Of a stretch of DNA of 64,000 bases, positions 34,732-41,930 are shown one piece after another. The notes beneath the pieces were generated by a model, which had not been told where the DNA came from, did not search any database, and was given only the letters and a program-made list of their open reading frames with translations. Source of the DNA: Onishia taeanensis (GTDB taxonomy: Bacteria; Pseudomonadota; Gammaproteobacteria; Pseudomonadales; Halomonadaceae); assembly GCF_013349955.1 (NCBI RefSeq), contig NZ_JABVXC010000002.1, positions 337,623-401,622 on the forward strand. The letters run 5' to 3'. A program made the translations under genes and the position numbers. The first letter of the stretch is position 1, and each line of letters begins with the position of its first letter.

Positions 34732-35445
34732 ATGAATGCCAAGGGAATCCTCGATCAACTGATGAAGCAGGCCAGCGGCCAAAGCAAATCCAGCGGCGGG
34801 TTCGACGCCCAGCAACTGGTCAAAGGCCTTTCCTCTCAGTTCAGTGGCAATAGCGGCAAGGAAGGCGCTTCCAGCGGTGGCTTCGACGTCAAGAGCCTGC
34901 TCGGCGGCGGCGCCATGGGCGCACTGATTGGCTCCAAACGCGGCCGCAAGATGGGCGGCAAGGCCCTCAAGTACGGCGCCATTGCTGGCGTCGGCGTGCT
35001 GGCCTGGAAGGCGTGGCAGAATCGCCAAGCCAGCGGCGACTCTGCCCAAGAAGGCGCGCCCATCGACGACCTGAATGGCCAGGCCCAGGAGCAGCGCAGC
35101 CTGGAGATCCTGCAGGCAATGATCATGGCGGCGCGGGCCGATGGCCATATCGACGACACCGAACGCCGCCAGCTTGGTGAACAGATAGAAGCCCTGGGCG
35201 CCGACGCTGAGCTACAAGCCTGGGTTGAACAGCAGTTTCAGGCCCCGCTGGATGCCGAAGCACTGGCCCAGCAGGCCGACTCGCCCCAGGCTGCCCGGGA
35301 GATCTATCTTGCCAGCGTGGCGATCATCGACGACCAGAACCCCATGGAGCGCGCCTGGCTCGATCAGCTTGCCGCCGCCTTGGAGCTGGACGCCGAGATG
35401 CGCGCCGAGCTGGAGCGTCAGGCCCTGGGTGCCGCACAGGGCTGA
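34732..35445 (+). CDS. DUF533/TerB-like protein (YebE family)
   Basis: A 237-residue protein. The N-terminus is flexible (MNAKGILDQLMKQASGQSKSS), the middle has GGGAMGALIGSKRGRKMGGK and a membrane-like YGAIAGVGVLAWKAW segment. The C-terminal helical TerB-like domain (ILQAMIMAARADGHIDDTERRQL) ends the protein. GGAG is 7 nt before the ATG. E. coli YebE belongs to the envelope-stress set; the role here is unknown. Confidence 0.82.
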   Translation: MNAKGILDQLMKQASGQSKSSGGFDAQQLVKGLSSQFSGNSGKEGASSGGFDVKSLLGGGAMGALIGSKRGRKMGGKALKYGAIAGVGVLAWKAWQNRQASGDSAQEGAPIDDLNGQAQEQRSLEILQAMIMAARADGHIDDTERRQLGEQIEALGADAELQAWVEQQFQAPLDAEALAQQADSPQAAREIYLASVAIIDDQNPMERAWLDQLAAALELDAEMRAELERQALGAAQG

Positions 35446-35517
35446 ATGACCCGACGCTTCTGAGCAGGCGCTTCCGAACAGAGACTAACGACTAGAACGA
35501 TTACTAGAGAGCTACCG

Positions 35518-35880
35518 CTAACGATGGCCGAGCCGATCGAGTAAGGCCGCATCATCGACCACAGGTTCGGTCATCTCGGGCAACACCTCGGCCGGCAGCG
35601 CCATGATGCCGGCTTTCTCATGGATAGTAAGCACCCACTCCTGGCAGCGCCCACAGCGTAGCTTCTCGCCACCGTGCCCCGCGTGTTGATGCTCTAGCTC
35701 ATCGAAGCCGCCGGCGAACTGCACCGACACCTCTGGCCAGAACAGCAGCTTGGTGGCACTGCCATCCGCCCCGCAGCAATCCGCACAATCACAGTGTGCC
35801 GCCCCCAGCGGCGCCCCGGTGGCCATTAGCGTTACCGCCCCGCAGCCACAGTCGCCCTGGTAGAAGGGTCCGTTACTCAT
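35518..35880 (-). CDS. GFA-like zinc-binding protein
   Basis: A 120-residue protein with cysteines spaced as in the glutathione-dependent formaldehyde-activating (GFA) fold: CGCGAV near the start, HCDCADCC, then CGRCQ. The start at 35880 has GGAG upstream and removes a poorly supported 38-residue head. GFA-fold proteins bind structural zinc; a catalytic role is not proven for most. Single gene. Confidence 0.7.
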   Translation of the reverse strand: MSNGPFYQGDCGCGAVTLMATGAPLGAAHCDCADCCGADGSATKLLFWPEVSVQFAGGFDELEHQHAGHGGEKLRCGRCQEWVLTIHEKAGIMALPAEVLPEMTEPVVDDAALLDRLGHR

Positions 35881-36015
35881 GATGGGCTCCATTGGCCAAC
35901 AATGATGTTGCCAGTGTGACAGCGACCGGCCGCGCTCTACCAGCTGACACCTTGCTCGCAGGCAGACGGGAGCATCGAGTTGAAAAGTGCTCAAACGGCG
36001 CTTGAAACTAAACGT

Positions 36016-36050
36016 AAAAGGGCCGCTTCAGCGATGAAGCGACCCAAAAA
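36016..36050 (-). terminator. terminator downstream of the higBA cassette
   Basis: An 11-bp stem (36020-36030 with 36035-36045, one mismatch) and a 4-nt loop are followed on the minus strand by TTTTACGTTT. It marks the left border of the foreign-looking region. Confidence 0.7.
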
Positions 36051-36140
36051 CTTCGGAGCAGGGTCAGTGGCTACCACTCTTTTATTGCCGGTAGCAATGC
36101 GCGCCAGCGCAGCGTAGGTGCGTCCTGCAGCAGCCAGTGG

Positions 36141-36434
36141 TTAAGCTGCATCGAAGTCCAGGGGATGAATTTCATCAAGATTGACCGTGTTGCGAGCCAC
36201 CCACAAATCGTACATATCCTGCATCGCCAACCAGCTCTCAGGTGTACGCCCCAGAACCTTGGATAGCCGAAGCGACATTTCCGGGCTAACACCACTCCCC
36301 CCTTTGAGTAGCCGAGACAACGTGGAGGGTGAAACCCCCAGACTGGAAGCAAGCTGACGGGCACTGATACCGAAAGGCTCCAAGTAGACCTCCCGAATGA
36401 ATTCACCAGGATGCGGCGGATTATGCATAGTCAT
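36141..36434 (-). CDS. higA: HigA-type antitoxin
   Basis: A 97-residue DNA-binding antitoxin that neutralises HigB and represses the pair. It shows the HigA signature HPGEFIREVYLEPFGIS followed by the helix-turn-helix ARQLASSLGVSPSTLSRLL, then ALRLSKVLGRTPESWLAMQ-like sequence (here SLRLSKVLGRTPESW). The toxin gene comes first and the ATG overlaps its stop by one base, the usual higBA order. Its stop codon lies within GCTTAAC, a possible attC end. Confidence 0.92.
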   Translation of the reverse strand: MTMHNPPHPGEFIREVYLEPFGISARQLASSLGVSPSTLSRLLKGGSGVSPEMSLRLSKVLGRTPESWLAMQDMYDLWVARNTVNLDEIHPLDFDAA

Positions 36435-36712
36435 TAGTGATAATCCTCATAATCAAGAATGTAGGCGTTGCCGTCCTGAAACTCGAACGTCATGCGCCAA
36501 TTTCCGTTAACTCTGACCGACCACCGCCCCTTATCCTTTCCCATCAATGGATGAAGCCGAAAGCCAGGGATGTCCATGTCCTCCACCGAAGTAGCCGTAT
36601 CCAGAGCAGCTAACTGCATACGCAGCTTCTTGGCGTGATCTGGCTGGATGCCAGATGTGCTGCCGGTCGAGTAGAACCGTTTCAGTCCTTTGTGACGGAA
36701 TGATTTAATCAT
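36434..36712 (-). CDS. higB: HigB-type mRNA endonuclease toxin
   Basis: A 92-residue ribosome-dependent mRNase of the RelE/HigB fold. Family segments are FRHKGLKRFYSTGSTSGIQPDHAKKL, then PGFRLHPLMGKDKGRWSVRVNGNWRMTFEF. A palindromic operator lies 16 bp upstream. Toxin-antitoxin pairs are common passengers of integron cassette arrays, where they discourage cassette loss; that fits the attC-like hairpins around this gene. Confidence 0.93.
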   Translation of the reverse strand: MIKSFRHKGLKRFYSTGSTSGIQPDHAKKLRMQLAALDTATSVEDMDIPGFRLHPLMGKDKGRWSVRVNGNWRMTFEFQDGNAYILDYEDYH

Positions 36713-36727
36713 GAAGAAATAATAGCA

Positions 36728-36746
36728 TGTTGCGCATCACGCAACA
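36728..36746. promoter_or_regulatory. palindromic operator of higBA
   Basis: TGTTGCG and CGCAACA form a 7-bp inverted repeat around CATCA, just upstream of the toxin start. HigA is the expected binder (autoregulation is known for the family). Confidence 0.6.
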
Positions 36747-36751
36747 ACAGA

Positions 36752-36836
36752 TCTTAACACCGGAGCACATCGGCGACCTTGAAGTGGCGACAAAGGAGCC
36801 ACGTAAAGGGCGTCCGGCGGCCGCGAACTGCTGCGT
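36752..36836 (-). other. possible degenerate attC site before higBA
   Basis: On the minus strand this ends in GTTAAGA (36752-36758). It can fold with GTGGC/GCCAC and CCTT/AAGG as inner arms and CCGG/CCGG outside. The 5' end lacks a clear RYYYAAC box, so it is a weak or decayed site, supported mainly by position between two cassette-like genes. Confidence 0.35.
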
Positions 36837-36840
36837 CTTG

Positions 36841-37256
36841 CTAATTGGATACCTCAATGTACCACTTGGGTTTGATGCGCCCGAAATCCCGGCGAACATT
36901 TGATTTCAGTGCCTTTTTGGAGTCTAGCACCTTTGCCTCGCCATTTTTTCGGACGAACAAAACCCAGTGCCAAAATGGCTTGCCCTGCTCTATTCGCCAT
37001 TTAATGGCGAATAGAGCAGGGCCTTATCTGGCAACTGCTCCCAAGACTCGAATGGTGTTTCTTTGGGAGATACGGAGATACCAAATTCTCGCAGAAGAGT
37101 TCGGACGTACTCCGTGTCGGACCAGAGTGATGTGTCTGATGCGTGAATACCAAGAGCGGAGGCTCTACTTCTGGCCTCAGCATAGCTGAGTCCCGCCAGT
37201 GCGGCAGATGCTGCAATGCCACAACCGGTCACTTCTTCTTGAACGACAACTTCCAT
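36841..37256 (-). pseudogene. C39-like cysteine peptidase gene, frameshifted
   Basis: The first part (from ATG 37256, MEVVVQEEVTGCGIAAS) has the catalytic-type cysteine in GCGIAASAALAGLSY and runs to a premature stop at 36990. The rest continues in another frame with the partner histidine and aspartate (GKPFWHWVLFVR, KVLDSKKALK) and a natural stop at 36841. Removing five bases (37009-37013, TATTC on the coding strand) joins the halves as DKALLAIKWRIEQGKPFWHW, giving about 137 residues. The break lies in a perfect 41-bp palindrome. A sequencing or assembly error is the alternative. The gene sits between attC-like hairpins. Confidence 0.8.
36982..37022. repeat. perfect 41-bp palindrome at the frameshift
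   Basis: Two 20-nt arms (36982-37001 and 37003-37022) are exact reverse complements around a single T. It lies inside the broken peptidase gene and contains the five extra bases. Confidence 0.97.
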
Positions 37257-37261
37257 ATCTT

Positions 37262-37346
37262 TACCAACGCCATCCAGCATGCGTGGCTACGGAATGGAGG
37301 CGAAGCCGCAATGTAGTAGACGTCGCCGTGCCTGGCCTTGTTAGAT
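37262..37346 (-). other. attC-like site, moderately supported
   Basis: On the minus strand it begins with ATCTAAC (37340-37346), which fits RYYYAAC, two bases after the stop of the 37349 gene, and ends with GTTGGTA (37262-37268), six bases before the peptidase start. Inner pairing (CTAC/GTAG, GGC-TTC-GCC) is present, but the outer arms pair poorly. Confidence 0.5.
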
Positions 37347-37348
37347 TG

Positions 37349-37618
37349 CTAGCTACGCTCCTCATCAAGCCTCTTTGCGAACTTGTTTAGCTCGCGAGCG
37401 AGCTTTTTAAGGAATTTTGTGTCTGATGGAATCTCAAGCTCTGCGTAAGATTCACCTGCTTGCTCGCCAGCATAATGAATCCACGCCGAAGAGTGGTCAT
37501 AGGTTATGTATAGGCCACTTGGGTTCATGGTGAACTTCTTTTCTCTTCCAGGAACTACAACAGTAAAATCTTCCGGAAGTTCTATGTAGTGACCCTTTTG
37601 AGTTTTCTGCCTTCCCAC
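37349..37618 (-). CDS. hypothetical cassette protein
   Basis: An 89-residue soluble protein, not recognised. It starts at GTG 37618 with AAGGAGG 7 nt upstream. A beta-rich first half (HYIELPEDFTVVVPGREKKF, GLYITYDHSSAWIHY) is followed by a charged helix (KFLKKLARELNKFAKRLDEERS). Small orphan genes directly after an attC hairpin, with a good ribosome site, are typical of integron cassettes. Confidence 0.65.
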   Translation of the reverse strand: MGRQKTQKGHYIELPEDFTVVVPGREKKFTMNPSGLYITYDHSSAWIHYAGEQAGESYAELEIPSDTKFLKKLARELNKFAKRLDEERS

Positions 37619-37637
37619 TTCTTATCCTCCTTTTGCA

Positions 37638-37715
37638 AACTAACGCCTAGGCTCAGCGGCCGCTTTGGAGGCGCAACGCGCCGGAAACGAGGTCCGCTGC
37701 AGCCCCTGGTTATAA
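37638..37715 (-). other. attC site (integron cassette recombination site), well supported
   Basis: Minus strand, 78 nt. It starts TTATAAC and ends GTTAGTT. Inside, GGCTGCAGCGGACC pairs with GGCCGCTGAGCC, leaving one extra G and one extra A unpaired on the same arm. These extrahelical bases are the hallmark of attC strand choice. An inner hairpin GGCGC-GTT-GCGCC caps it. It follows one cassette gene by 9 bp and precedes the next gene's ribosome site. Confidence 0.78.
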
Positions 37716-37724
37716 GGTGAACCT

Positions 37725-38273
37725 TTATCCACAGTACACGTAACGACGACAGTTCCAGTCAGACGGGATTTTGTTTTTTTTATAAAGCCAGTGAAAACTG
37801 GGATAGAGAACTTTGACTAAAGGTTCGCCGTCTGTCTCAGAAATGGTGGAAAGCCACGCATGTATGGTATCCATCAGTTGCCCATATTTATGGTAGAAGA
37901 TTCTGAGGTCGAGAGTACGCTTACGCGCTTGCTCCGCCACTAGATCGAAAACCTGGGATATCCGATCTATTGCACCGTTATCGGGTGGCCCCTCGGCATA
38001 TAAAGCCCTAAAGGGGATCTGTTGCCCTCCCTCAGATACAAAGCATCCATGCTTCGCACCAGCTGGCTCAGATGCGGCATGGAACAGTTCAATCCATTCC
38101 TCAAAATCATCGTTTGAGATGCTATCTCGGAAAAGCTGAATCATGCGAAAACTATTCTCCAGCTTTCGCTGATTCTGGCCTCTGTGATAGGTCAGCAAAC
38201 CAACCGCACCGCCTACCACACCAAGACATAGCATTAACCAACCCCGAAGCTCTTCGATCAAGGCGATATCCAT
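37725..38273 (-). CDS. hypothetical membrane-anchored cassette protein
   Basis: A 182-residue protein, not recognised. One N-terminal membrane helix (WLMLCLGVVGGAVGLLTYH, about residues 12-30) precedes a cytosolic helical domain (LENSFRMIQLFRDSISNDDFEEWIELF; FDLVAEQARKRTLDLRIFYHKYGQLMD). The ATG lies nine bases after the GTT core of the preceding attC-like site. The layout resembles the next cassette protein, but the sequences are not alike. Confidence 0.65.
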   Translation of the reverse strand: MDIALIEELRGWLMLCLGVVGGAVGLLTYHRGQNQRKLENSFRMIQLFRDSISNDDFEEWIELFHAASEPAGAKHGCFVSEGGQQIPFRALYAEGPPDNGAIDRISQVFDLVAEQARKRTLDLRIFYHKYGQLMDTIHAWLSTISETDGEPLVKVLYPSFHWLYKKNKIPSDWNCRRYVYCG

Positions 38274-38282
38274 ATGAAATTC

Positions 38283-38345
38283 TTATAACGCTTCAAGCAG
38301 AGGCGCCAGCTTCGCTGGCGTCCTGCTGGCTTGACTTTTTATGCG
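38283..38345 (-). other. attC-like site with one degenerate end
   Basis: On the minus strand TCAAGCCAGCAGGACGCC pairs with GGCGCCTCTGCTTGA, leaving three unpaired bases on one arm, and CGCCAGC-GAA-GCTGGCG forms the tip. It ends in GTTATAA (38283-38289). The opposite end reads CATAAAA instead of RYYYAAC. The upstream gene's stop lies inside the site, as is common. Confidence 0.62.
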
Positions 38346-38880
38346 ATGACCTAGCATGCCGTATAGGTAGTATATTTTCGCCAACAAGCCGTTTTTTATT
38401 GTTTATAATTTCATCCTCAATTGCACGCAGGTAATTTCCAAAGCTAACGAAGGTAGAAATAAATTCTTCTTGATCTATTTGTCCGTGCTCAAGAAGCATG
38501 TAGATCTTCTCCGTTATTTCTCTATTCCCATGAAACAGCTCAATATGAGTCTCTTGGAGTTCAGGAAAATACAAGCGAACATACATAAGTATCTGCTTGT
38601 TAATATCTAACAAGTAGAGCTTATGTGTATGCTCAGGATCCTCCAATATAGAATTATCACCATGGGTGATATTCCTTATCATCTCAAACCTAACAGCGTG
38701 CTTGTTAGATAGATCATTAACTGCAAGATACAGCTCTTCTAGTTTTTTCGTGCGAAGTTCAATAGAGTTTCTGCGAGATAGAAACCATTGCGATAGGAAA
38801 AACAGCGCTATAGCGACAAACGCACTTATTATTGCAGGAAGCATTTTAGACCCAAGAAGTTCTTCCATATTCACATCCAT
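38293..38880 (-). CDS. hypothetical membrane-anchored cassette protein, AT-rich gene
   Basis: A 195-residue protein, not recognised. An N-terminal membrane helix (MLPAIISAFVAIALFFLSQWFL, about residues 13-34) is followed by a long helical cytosolic domain (LRTKKLEELYLAVNDLSNKHAVRFEM; ILMYVRLYFPELQETHIELF). The coding sequence is much more AT-rich than its surroundings, a sign of transfer. The tail (QQDASEAGASA) is encoded by the attC hairpin. Confidence 0.68.
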   Translation of the reverse strand: MDVNMEELLGSKMLPAIISAFVAIALFFLSQWFLSRRNSIELRTKKLEELYLAVNDLSNKHAVRFEMIRNITHGDNSILEDPEHTHKLYLLDINKQILMYVRLYFPELQETHIELFHGNREITEKIYMLLEHGQIDQEEFISTFVSFGNYLRAIEDEIINNKKRLVGENILPIRHARSSHKKSSQQDASEAGASA

Positions 38881-38889
38881 ACTAGATTC

Positions 38890-38948
38890 GCATAACTGTT
38901 AAGCATTTCTTCGCCGTGCGGAGCATGGCGTATAAATGCTTGTTGGAC
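38890..38948 (-). other. attC site, 59 bp, well supported
   Basis: On the minus strand it begins GTCCAAC, which fits RYYYAAC, and ends GTTATGC. Arms AAGCATTT/AAATGCTT pair perfectly, with an inner CGCCATGC/GCACGGCG stem carrying one mismatch. The length of 59 nt is that of the classic 59-base element. It is the right-hand border of the cassette region; the start codon of the first cassette gene follows 10 bp later. Confidence 0.75.
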
Positions 38949-39011
38949 TAAGCCGACATCCTAGGTCCGACCATAGCCTTTTGCTTATAAAAGGCACAAT
39001 GCCGCCGATGA

Positions 39012-39503
39012 TCACGCCAGGCTTTCTTGTAGCGCTCGCTGCGCTTGATCGAGTTCAAACTGGCTAAACACTCGCACGCCGTGGCGTTCGAGCAGGGCGG
39101 CGGTGACGCCTTGGCCGGGCACGCGGTGGCCGGTGAAGCTGCCGTCGTAGAGGGTGCTGCTGCCGCAGGAAGGGCTGGCTTCGGTGAGAATAGCGACGCG
39201 GATATCATGCCGCTTGCACAACGCCAGGGCCTGCTCGGCGCCGCTTAGAAAGGCTTGGCTGACATCTTCGCCGTCCCGGGCGATCACCCGGGCGGTACCG
39301 TCCCAGACACCAGCGCCTCCGCCGCCCTGGATCTCGGCGGGAGCGCGGGGAGTACTCAGGCCGGCCTGTACTTCGGGGCAGGCGGCCACCAGGCGCCCTT
39401 CCCGGCGCCAGCGCTCAAGGGTGGGATCATGCAGCGTCTTGGCGCCGCCGTCGTAGCGCACCGGTTGGCCAAGCAGGCAGGCGCTGATCAGTAGTTTTTC
39501 CAT
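39012..39503 (-). CDS. DUF523 family protein
   Basis: A 163-residue protein with the family's N-terminal LLISACLLGQPVRYDGGAK and VAACPEVQAGLSTPRAPAEI, and the later ILTEASPSCGSSTLYDGSF. Three conserved cysteines suggest metal or thiol chemistry. Some DUF523 members are fused to a DUF1722 domain; this one is the short form. Function is not known. It lies just outside the cassette array and shares the normal base composition. Confidence 0.88.
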   Translation of the reverse strand: MEKLLISACLLGQPVRYDGGAKTLHDPTLERWRREGRLVAACPEVQAGLSTPRAPAEIQGGGGAGVWDGTARVIARDGEDVSQAFLSGAEQALALCKRHDIRVAILTEASPSCGSSTLYDGSFTGHRVPGQGVTAALLERHGVRVFSQFELDQAQRALQESLA

Positions 39504-39554
39504 AAGCGCTAGCCTGCCATGCCATACCGGCGCATGGGAATATCCTTTACCGGC

Positions 39555-40631
39555 TCAGGCCCCCTGCGCCATGGCCTGCTGGAGAAAGGCCTCGCAGCGC
39601 TGGCGCGCTGGGCGCTCGTTAAGGCCGGCACAGTAAGCCTCGAACTCGGGGCGCCAGGGGATGGAGCCGAACTGCAGTCCCCAACTGAGATGAGCCCCCA
39701 CATAGATATCCGCGGCACTGAAGGCGTCGCCGGCGATATAGCGCTTGCCCGCAACAGCGCCTGCCAGGGTATCGAGCACCGCTTGAAGGCTGCCGCAGCC
39801 AAGCTGCATGTGCTGACGCTCGTCCGGATAGACACCCAGCAGGCCTTTGAGAGAGACGGCGGTTTCCAGCGGCCCGGCCGCGAAGAACAGCCAGCGGTAG
39901 TAGTCGCCCCGCAGCGCCAATGGTGGCGCTAATCCGGCTTGGGGGAAGGCATCGGCCAGGTAGGCGCAAATGGCAGCGGTCTCGGTGACCACTACGTCGC
40001 CGTGGCGAATCGCCGGCACCTTGCCCATCGGGTTGATGGCCAAATAATTCGGCGCCTTCATCGAAGTGCCATAATCCAGCACCACCATGCGATAGGCGAC
40101 GCCGAGCTCCTCGAGCATCCAGTGGACGATGCTTCCCCGCGACAAAGGGTGGGTATAGAAGATTAGCTCGTCTGTCGCCGCCTCTTCCCGGCGATCACTA
40201 CCCCAGGGTCCCTCGGAGACTAGGCTGGCCGCATCCTGTTCGACGACGCCTTGGTCGCTGCCTGCCAGTTTGAGGCCGGTCAAGCGCTCTGCCTGCTCAT
40301 CGGGCAAGGCATCGGCCACCTTGTCGCGCAGCTGTGCGGCCGGGGCGGCCAGCGGGCCCGCCGCATCCTCGACCTTCACCAGCCCCAGCGCCAGCGCATC
40401 GAGTTGCTCGTCGGTCAGCATCAGCGCCGGCAGCAGCACGCCGGGCGCCAACGTATAGCCGGTGCCGGGCACATGCTCGATGTCGACACCGACCGCTTTC
40501 AGCACGGCGATATCCTGATACAGGGTGCGCAGCGAGATACCCTGTGTCTCGGCCAGGGTCGTGCCGTTCACCGGCCCCTCGTGGCGGCGCATCACACGGA
40601 CAATATCCTGCAAGCGAGTCTTACGGGACAT
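39555..40631 (-). CDS. fusion of YafY-type HTH regulator and glutathione S-transferase
   Basis: A 358-residue protein. Residues 1-100 are the DeoR/YafY DNA-binding part (TRLQDIVRVMRRHEGPVNGTTL, GISLRTLYQDIAVLKAVGVDIE, PGTGYTLAPGVLLPALMLTDEQ). The WYL domain normally following is missing. After a linker, about residues 155-358 form a complete GST (LIFYTHPLSRGSIVHWMLEELG, NPMGKVPAIRHGDVVVTETAAICAYLADAFP, AGDAFSAADIYVGAHLSWG). GAGGAG precedes the ATG. A regulator sensing a glutathione-linked ligand is possible; fusion of two neighbouring genes by loss of a stop is the other reading. Confidence 0.85.
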   Translation of the reverse strand: MSRKTRLQDIVRVMRRHEGPVNGTTLAETQGISLRTLYQDIAVLKAVGVDIEHVPGTGYTLAPGVLLPALMLTDEQLDALALGLVKVEDAAGPLAAPAAQLRDKVADALPDEQAERLTGLKLAGSDQGVVEQDAASLVSEGPWGSDRREEAATDELIFYTHPLSRGSIVHWMLEELGVAYRMVVLDYGTSMKAPNYLAINPMGKVPAIRHGDVVVTETAAICAYLADAFPQAGLAPPLALRGDYYRWLFFAAGPLETAVSLKGLLGVYPDERQHMQLGCGSLQAVLDTLAGAVAGKRYIAGDAFSAADIYVGAHLSWGLQFGSIPWRPEFEAYCAGLNERPARQRCEAFLQQAMAQGA

Positions 40632-41037
40632 GTAGTTGGTCTCCTCGGGTTGCTGGCACAGGCGTCATCTTCGCGGCAGGTTGCTCAACGATGAATGGCT
40701 CAAGGCCGGATGCAAGGACTGACTGGCAGCAAAACTCGGCAGCACAACCTGCTCAACACAATGCGGCCAGCAATATCGACACAGGTATCGGCTCTTGGAT
40801 CATGCAGTAAGCCTCAGCCTTGGCGTCCTTGATGCGTGCTCTCGCAGATCTCTTAGCCTTCCGTGAGCGCGAACGCTTACAGACTAGCAGTAAGTGTCAA
40901 AAAACGAAGGGATGGCCGTAAAAAAAAATCAACAGCAGCCACCTGCCGGCATCATATCAGCGCAGGGGCTTGGCTGAGGCTGCCCGTCAATTGGCGTAGG
41001 TTACCTCAAGGCGTGAAGGGCCAGGATCGTAGAAACA
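40632..41037. other. intergenic stretch with no recognised gene
   Basis: About 400 bp upstream of the HTH-GST gene and downstream of the SleB-like gene. I see no RNA gene, strong hairpin or convincing coding frame here. Confidence 0.5.
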
Positions 41038-41097
41038 GGCCTTGAAGAACTAGGCCTTGAAGAACCAGGCCCTGTCGAACCAGGCCCTGTCGAACCA
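41038..41097. repeat. four 15-bp tandem units
   Basis: Units at 41038 and 41053 (GGCCTTGAAGAACTA type) and 41068 and 41083 (GGCCCTGTCGAACCA) form two subtypes in tandem, ending 13 bp from the stop codon of the SleB-like gene. Confidence 0.9.
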
Positions 41098-41109
41098 GGG
41101 CAGGAAGCA

Positions 41110-41727
41110 TCAGGGCTTATAGAAGATGAAATCGCCGACTCTGGCCGTTTCGGTGAACTCCGCCGCCCAATAGGGAGAGATGGTGCGCTGATGGAAAAAC
41201 ATCGCTCCGCCGGTGTGATCCGAAAGCTGCCCATTGAGTGCCTGGCGCGCGACCTCCTTGACGATCGCATAGCGCTGCGGCTCCTGGACATCATCCCCGC
41301 GACCATCGCACCACCAGGAAAACTGGCAGTAGCCCTGCTCGCCGCCTTGCTTGACCACGCCGCAAATGGTGTCCGGAAAGCGACTATCCGCGAGCCGGTT
41401 CATCACCACATTGGCCACGGCGGCCATATCATCGGTGCCTTCTCCCTTGGCTTCCCAATAGACAGCACGCGAAAGGCAGGTAATCGCATCATCGAGTGGC
41501 GACGCACCCGCGGGGTCCACCGCCGCAACGCCGGGACGAGTGATGGCCACGGCCGGATCGGGGCGCGACTCGCTGCCACCGTCGACGATGCTCTGCTCGA
41601 TCAGTTCCGCCTTATCCTGAGCGATCGTCGACTTCTGCTCTCGGGTCAACGGCGCACTCTCCGCGGCCATCACGGGGTCTGCGAGCATCAGCACCGCCAG
41701 GCCGAGCACCAGAACGAACTGGTACAT
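41110..41727 (-). CDS. cell-wall hydrolase, SleB/CwlJ family
   Basis: A 205-residue exported peptidoglycan hydrolase. A signal peptide (YQFVLVLGLAVLMLADPVMA) precedes a low-complexity linker and the SleB domain from about residue 80 (CLSRAVYWEAKGEGTDDMAAVANVVMNRL, YCQFSWWCDG, GAMFFH). The glutamate in YWEAKGE is the expected catalytic residue. GAGGAGG is 7 nt before the ATG. In non-sporulating bacteria these are general wall enzymes. Confidence 0.87.
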   Translation of the reverse strand: MYQFVLVLGLAVLMLADPVMAAESAPLTREQKSTIAQDKAELIEQSIVDGGSESRPDPAVAITRPGVAAVDPAGASPLDDAITCLSRAVYWEAKGEGTDDMAAVANVVMNRLADSRFPDTICGVVKQGGEQGYCQFSWWCDGRGDDVQEPQRYAIVKEVARQALNGQLSDHTGGAMFFHQRTISPYWAAEFTETARVGDFIFYKP

Positions 41728-41855
41728 AGGTGAACCTCCTCAATGCAGTACCGCGGCGCCATGCCGACAAGGTTTCTCGACCGATAATACTCCAGCAGCA
41801 CTATCGATGTGGATAATCCACAAAATCGGCTAGCCGACACCGCATGTCTCGCCCA

Positions 41856-41883
41856 TAAAAAACGGCGAACCGAGGTTCGCCGT
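41856..41883 (-). terminator. terminator after the acyl-CoA dehydrogenase
   Basis: ACGGCGAACC/GGTTCGCCGT is a perfect 10-bp inverted repeat (41862-41871 with 41874-41883) followed on the minus strand by TTTTTT. Confidence 0.85.
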
Positions 41884-41930
41884 GGAAGGTGGTCAGAGCG
41901 CCTGACCGAGAGAGACCGTTGTCGTGGAGA

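Noticed and set aside
38948-39208. 86-codon frame ending within the first attC, considered as a truncated cassette gene
   Set aside because: Most of it is an alternative frame of the DUF523 gene; the remaining 20 codons are too short to call.
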